DNA from: Istiophorus platypterus
Taxonomy: Eukaryota > Chordata > Actinopteri > Istiophoriformes > Istiophoridae
Direction of reading: 5' to 3'
Assembly (NCBI GenBank): GCA_016859345.1
Contig: CM029126.1
Span: forward strand, 13,371,527-13,435,526
Length of the DNA stretch: 64,000 nucleotides
Shown here: piece by piece, positions 58,531 to 64,000 of the stretch
How the letters are laid out: every line of letters begins with the position of its first letter
Numbering within the stretch: the first letter of the stretch is position 1
Translations under genes and position numbers: made by a program
The notes under the pieces: model-generated
The model's database searches: none
What the model was told of the DNA's origin: nothing
The model's input: the letters and a program-made list of their open reading frames with translations, nothing else

Positions 58531-58880
58531 ATAACAGAAATTATTCATCACGTCTCTCAAAAATTTATAGGCATCTTTATTTGACTTGGACACTGGATGA
58601 GAGCACAGGCCTGCCTCTGAGCTTCTGTAGCTAAGCAAATACTCCCTCAGAGAGAGAGAGAGATGGAGAAAGAGAGAGAGAGAGAGAGAAAGAGACATAA
58701 ATTCAGAAAAGAGAAAGACAGAGAGGAGGGGGGAGGAGAAAAGAGGAAGAAAAGGAAATGAGACAGAGAGAGAGAAAGAGCACATAGGGAGTTGAAAGAG
58801 AGAAACAGAATGAGTGGGCAAGAGAGACTGAGAGAGAGCGAGAGTTAGAGGAGGAGGAGAGGATGGAGGGATAGAGGTAG
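58491..58880. repeat. (CA)n microsatellite and extended GA-rich tract
   Basis: (CA)n at about 58497-58526, then GAGAGA-dominated purine-rich sequence from about 58645 to 58875. The 178-codon minus frame 58285-58821 reads through this tract (Leu/Ser-rich translation) and is not a gene. Confidence 0.8.
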
Positions 58881-61799
58881 CTCAGGGAGGAGAGGAGGGA
58901 GACTTGACCCAGATTGGGAGCCTAACAGCAGCAGCAGCAGCAGCTGAGTGAGCCGGTGAATGTTTAATAGCACCAACCACTTGCACGCTGACACACACAT
59001 TTTCATAACTGCACATCTATAAACACACACACACACATCCATCCACCCCCACACACAGACTCGCACATACACTGTTGACTGGGACTCTTGTTGCTGAAGT
59101 TCAGCTCAGGCCTGTGGTGCTGATGTGATTATTTATGTAATCGGGAATAAAAACACCATCCAATCATGCACTGGTTATACTGGTGAAGTACAGGGAGCAT
59201 GGCCACTGGCAAAAAATTGGTTCTCTGCCATTAGTCGAGTCAGTAAAATGCCTGTAATGGCTTGACTATACTCAGTGAACAGCAACTTTACAACAGAGCA
59301 AATCTATTCATTGATGTTAACATTTTTTGTGGATGAAATTAATGAACAGGCTACTTCAACCTGGATACTTCTGCCTTGCATCAGTCCTGCTGCAGCACTT
59401 CGGGGTACGCTGCTGGAGAATTGTTTAACCTTGCATCAATACTGCATGAGACCTGCAGCAGCCACTGCAACCTGTACTGTGTCTAATAAGTGACTAAGTC
59501 TATTCAACAAGCGACCTGTTTACACTATTTCCTTACACAGTGATTAGAGTGAAACTAACAAAGAATCAAATTAGACTGGACAGTTCCTATTTAATGTCAC
59601 TTAATTACCTTGTTCTTTGCTGGAGAAAACCTTCTCACATATGATATTTGCGAAGGGAAATATGGATAATGTCTTTTCTCCATATATGTAATATTACAGT
59701 ACAATATCAAGACATTGTAATAAAGTCAATTTTCTAGGAATTCATAAACCGATAAAATAATGCATGGGAATGCCTCAAAAACTGTAAATCCAGTACAAGA
59801 TTGTTTCTGTAATCACTCCCTCATACTACTCCCTATGAAGTACACACTCCAACACTTTATACTTGGCAGTGACTTAAGGTGTAGGACACTTAAAAATGTG
59901 TCTTTTTGCATCATTATTGACATGACTAGTGTTGGGCGATTGCAGTTTTTATTTTATCCATAAAATGTGGTGCATCGCATTGTGAGATTTTTTTTGGAAA
60001 GTAATGTACATATGGACACTTTTTCAATTCAATATGTGGATTTTTTGAGGGCGTTATACAGTTTGTAAAATTCACATTGGAATCCAAATAAAATGGTGAA
60101 GGGTAAAAATAGTGCACTAAATAGTAAATACACAGCTATGACTCTGTTCTATTTAACTGACCCAGTTACAGCATGACAGTCAATCAGTGTGCACAACACC
60201 CGCACCTTGAAACTCAAGCAGCTAAATGGAATTCAGCCATCAGTTATTTTCCTACTGTAACAGGGTGAACAGGGTCTGTTGCCCTACCAGTGTTCAATGA
60301 TGAGCAACACTATCTGCTAAAGCCTATTCTATATTACAATAGACATTAAGGGGATCTCTACATCGATATTGTAGAACCTAGCAATTAGCCAAACAAAGGG
60401 CACAACTCCTTAACTACTTACTGGTTGTTTATTATAGAGCAAAATGCCATCACCTTACAAGAGACGCTACGTGGTGCAATTTTGTGCAATATAACACCGG
60501 ACAATTTATGATAGCCGTCAAGAGAAAATAAGGGCTCCCCCTCTCAAAAAAAGCAAAAAGCAAAAAACCTGATAACAAGGACATGATAACAGTGGGGTAG
60601 CACAAAAAATGGCTCCTGCACATTTGCAGCCTCAGTGGGCACTCTTCACCTTTTTAACACATTAATTGTCATGCCTGCACAAATATCTGCATTAACAGGT
60701 AAACAAGCATCTCTGATGGTCATTAATGAATTGTTTATAATGCATTTAAGAAAGTCTGCACAACCTGAAATTCCAGTCGTTCCATTTCCAATCTCTTTTT
60801 TTGCCACATGCTGTATTATTCGGCGAAGCTTTCACTTAGAAGATTTAAAACATTACAGAACAAGATTTCCTCAAGGTTTTTAGGTCCCCATTATAGAACG
60901 GCCTGACTCTGGCTGCTACACTGAGAAAGTTTACTGAATTACTGTATTTCATAATAAAAGACGACTGAATACGATTTCGCTTGAATCATGTTTACTTGCA
61001 GAATTTAGGCGAAATAGTTTCCACAAGTTGTGGCCTGATCTGTTGAAACTTAGAAGTTGAATAATATTAATTTGAAAAACCCAAAGGTACTATCTGTATG
61101 TATACAAATAAGGAAGCCTTATTATTAAACCTGAAAATATAGGATAAAAACTTGCTATCCTCATATACTGTCATATCGCTCAACTGTATATGACCCTCTA
61201 CTACCGTGTACATTATGTAACCTCATTTGTTCAGTTCAGCAAAACAGACAGAGTTCAAGGTTGATCCAGGGCTGATTTTTCTACAGCAGACAGGGCCAAG
61301 CTCTAGGCTACCTGGGGTTAAATCTCCAATTCTAATCTCTATACTACCTCAGTGACAAAGTTACAGTTAAGCAAGTTACAATTAACGGACTGATTAAGTT
61401 TATTGTTCTTTTTTATAGCTAAAATTGTATAGAGTGAGCATGAAATAATCGCAGTAGCAGTTGTCTTCCTGGACATGGTAGTGAGCCACATTTTCCCAGC
61501 GCCGGTTATAAAAATTCTTTCTTAATGTTGAGGCACATCCAAGTGAGAGAGTGACTGAAGAGCAACAGTGTGACAGGAAGAATATGGAAAATAGGAGGAA
61601 AGGATTTTAGGATGATATGAGACTACTACTCCCATGAAACACACACATAGTACCTCCCTTTCCCTTTCTCAGATATAAACAAATGGACTCATACATGCAA
61701 ATGGACACACATGAACACACACACACACATTACAATGCATTTTGAATACTCTAATACTTAAACTCACCGCTACATACAACTATGCAGAAATATGTCTGA
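58881..61799. other. non-coding DNA, no gene recognised
   Basis: A short (CAG)n-like AGCAGCAGCAGCAGCAG run at about 58927-58943 and minor CA runs; otherwise AT-rich sequence with only chance frames. Confidence 0.5.
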
Positions 61800-61814
61800 A
61801 GTTGTGATCCTCTC

Positions 61815-61875
61815 CTTTCCTTCCTTCCTTCCTTCCTTCCTTCCTTCCTTCCCTCATTCCTTCCCTCCTTCCCTT
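61815..61875. repeat. (TTCC)n microsatellite
   Basis: About nine TTCC units, then TTCCC/TTCCCT variants and CT-rich sequence. Confidence 0.9.
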
Positions 61876-61975
61876 TTTCTTTCTCTCTCTGGTTCTCACT
61901 CTCTCTGTTTCCCTTGTTTCAGAAGTCAGCATTCTTGTTCATGCTTTCAGCCCCAGTGAGTCACCCTTCTGTATC

Positions 61976-62259
61976 TGTGTGTGTGTGTGTGTGTGTGAGG
62001 CTGCTATTTCAGCACTTTACAGCACTATCGATTCAAACCAGCCTGCAGGGGAAAAAACAGGCCCCTTACAGCCATGCACACTCTCACACACACACAGACA
62101 GACACACACACATACACACAGTGCATGCATGTCTGAGTTCTACAGTTATCTACTAGAGACAATTAAAATGATACTTAAACACTCACTCACACACACTCAC
62201 TCACTCACTCACTCACTCACTCACTCACTCACTCACTCACACTAACTCACACACACACA

Positions 62260-62297
<38 letters not shown>

Positions 62298-62300
62298 ATA
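61976..62300. repeat. compound microsatellites: (TG)n, (CA)n, (ACTC)n, (CA)n(CT)n(CA)n
   Basis: (TG)n at about 61977-61997, CA-rich at 62081-62120, tetranucleotide ACTC repeats at about 62181-62242, then CA, CT (62261-62278) and CA (62279-62298) tracts in direct succession. Confidence 0.9.
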
Positions 62301-62589
62301 TAAAGGTTTATGCAAATAATGAAAAAATGAAGTTTTTAAAACATATGGTATAATGTACATTTCACTAATATAGATGAGTATGTTCACAGTTCAAATGTGT
62401 GTATGAATGTGTGCATACAGTTCACACATATTTGCACAGTGTTCATGTAGATTCAGATGTTTTTGTGACCTTCACTTACAGTACTATGGACCCAGCAGCA
62501 AAGGGAAGAGACATGAGGAATCACGCACAAGAAGTCTGATGACTCAGTGCTACACCAAAGCCTCTACAGTGTGTTTGTGAGCTGTGAGT

Positions 62590-62608
62590 GCGTGTGTGTG
62601 TATGTGTA

Positions 62609-62641
<33 letters not shown>

Positions 62642-62823
62642 AAGAGAATATGCTAATGTTTCTCAATTTGCAAGGTTAAACTATTTTTGCATTTCTGTTT
62701 ACATATGTGTGTGTGATGAGGTGTGGAAGCATGTGTACAGTTATTTGCATGTTTTAATGGGTGAAGTATGAGCTGTGTGTGTGTGTGTGTGTGTGTGAGT
62801 GGTGTGTGTGTGTGTGTGTGTGT
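62590..62823. repeat. (TG)n microsatellites with a GA tail
   Basis: TG tracts at about 62591-62628, followed by (GA)n to 62641, and at 62773-62823 with one GAGTGG interruption. Confidence 0.9.
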
Positions 62824-64000
62824 GGTCAGTTTACCAAATGATGTGTGTCCAAATCAGTTTCAGAGTAACTAGAGTATCTGTGTGTTTGTGAGTGTGGAAG
62901 AGAAAACAAAACACAAACAGATGTGTGTTTCCTGTGAGGCAGGACTGTGTGTGTTTGTATTCCTGGTCAAGGTCATCAACGCAAACAAACAAACAAACAA
63001 ACAGATACACACAAAATTTCACACACACACACACACACACACTATGGTGCTTGAGTGAAGGATACGCAGCAGGTGTGGGTCAAACCAACAGGGCCAGATC
63101 ACACCTCTCAGCATGGTGTACTCCTCCGCCGCTGACCTCAGCTGAAAATAGAATCAGGCAGTAGTTATTTCAGGATCTCATTTCCACCCACACCAGGGGC
63201 AGGCCACAATTAGCACAACATCTCTGTCTCTCTGACTGCTTCCTACAGACACCCCAATACCTTTCCTCACTTTCACAATTCACACTGACTGTAGCTCTGT
63301 GAAATGTGGTGGAGAAATGAAATGATTCTCTGTGGATTTTCGGTTCTGAAAAAAGCTTCATTTTGAAAAGAAATTGAGATCATCAACACTGCTACTGAAT
63401 CTTAATCTTTTGATTATTTGCATGTGAAGTAAACACCGAGCTTGTACCGATATCCAACCGTGTCTCCTACAAAATGCTTCCTAATTTCTCACTTGCTTTG
63501 CTGAGTACTTTCTGAAGGATTCATAAATGTGGCCTTTACTACAAACAACAGAAACATGTTTTCAGTTTTTTACCATCTTATACTGTAAAGAAGTCATACA
63601 GCGAGAGGACTTTGACAACAGAGGCCAACTGTGGTTATGTTTAAGGGCTCAGTCTGCTTGATGGATGGTCAAATAGTATCTGAAACCTCCCCCCCGACAC
63701 CTCTCCAATGCTGGAATCAGGGCGCTACAGTATATTCAAAAACATTTATGAAAAGGAAAATCTGACAAGCACAGCCACTTCACGCAGCTATTAGCCAGGT
63801 ATGTGAAGGTTAGGACTCAAGGCAGGATTTGAACTTCTCTCTCAAGCTGTTCTTTTTCATTCTTCACACAACTACTTCCATCACTTTGCATACAATTAAA
63901 TGCAACACCATGACTGTCTTTGAGGGGGAAAAATTGGAGAGTGTGAACCCCCGTCTATGCGATGGCAGGTTTTTCAGCCCATCATCAAGTGCTGCCATTT
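62824..64000. other. non-coding DNA to the window end
   Basis: Contains a short (AAAC)n run near 62981-63002 and (CA)n at about 63020-63042; no gene or repeat family recognised up to the end. Confidence 0.5.

Noticed and set aside
58285..58821. 178-codon minus frame
   Set aside because: Ser/Leu-rich translation of a GA/CT tract plus a CA microsatellite; not a gene.
59090..59135. Second RE1-like sequence (GTGGTGCTGA)
   Set aside because: Only the half-site fits; the left half does not match the consensus.
61976..62300. Tandem ACTC and CA tracts as a possible CRISPR-like or satellite array
   Set aside because: Pure short microsatellite units with no repeat-spacer structure.
63810..63840. B-box-like sequence on the minus strand (GTTCAAATCCTGCC)
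   Set aside because: No A-box at the right distance and no tRNA-like fold visible, so neither a tRNA nor a SINE head is supported.

Overview
The window reads as vertebrate nuclear DNA, most likely from a percomorph (spiny-rayed) bony fish. It is AT-rich and carries very dense CA/TG microsatellites. It has decayed hAT and Tc1/mariner DNA transposons and several short interspersed repeats that I recognise from memory as percomorph-type. There are no bacterial-style operons, rRNA or tRNA genes, CRISPR arrays or phage genes. Nearly all short open frames are accidental, many simply reading through (CA)n or (GA)n tracts.

Only one convincing protein-coding gene is present: scrt1 (Scratch family, SNAG plus five C2H2 zinc fingers), on the + strand. 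Coding exon 1 is 42517-42631 and coding exon 2 is 47422-48149, separated by a 4.8 kb GT-AG intron; together they encode 280 residues. Upstream are a TATAAAT box (41598-41604) sandwiched between (CT)n and (GA)n tracts, a GC-rich CpG-island leader of about 0.9 kb without a single ATG, and a good Kozak context. Intron 1 holds a 17-base sequence that fits the RE1/NRSE (REST-binding) consensus completely, and a CAACAGGTG Snail/Scratch-type E-box. The 3' side contains a TAA microsatellite, an ATTTA-rich AU element and candidate poly(A) signals.

Layout: 1-41 kb is a long non-coding upstream region with a decayed hAT element (about 3.7-4.7 kb, - strand), microsatellite clusters (2.8, 5.7-6.4, 11, 17.3, 18.7, 35.5, 38.0 kb), SINE/MITE-like repeats (12.1, 18.2, 19.4, 20.0, 28.4, 32, 34.6 kb), a decayed Tc1 element with internal-repeat architecture (38.9-40.1 kb) and several unique stretches that look like conserved regulatory DNA (1.2, 12.5, 15.5, 23.4, 27.1, 40.8 kb). 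From 41 to 50 kb lies the scrt1 locus. From 50 to 64 kb is non-coding again, with an RTE/SINE-like 3' end (55.4-55.6 kb), a full-length MITE with terminal inverted repeats (55.86-56.31 kb) and further microsatellites.

I found no evidence of a previously undescribed multi-gene system. The most interesting material is regulatory: the RE1 site in intron 1, E-boxes that could allow autorepression, a cluster of nuclear-receptor half-sites at 12.45-12.60 kb, and a diverged duplicated block at 9.2/10.4 kb. Family assignments for interspersed repeats rest partly on memory and were not checked against any database.
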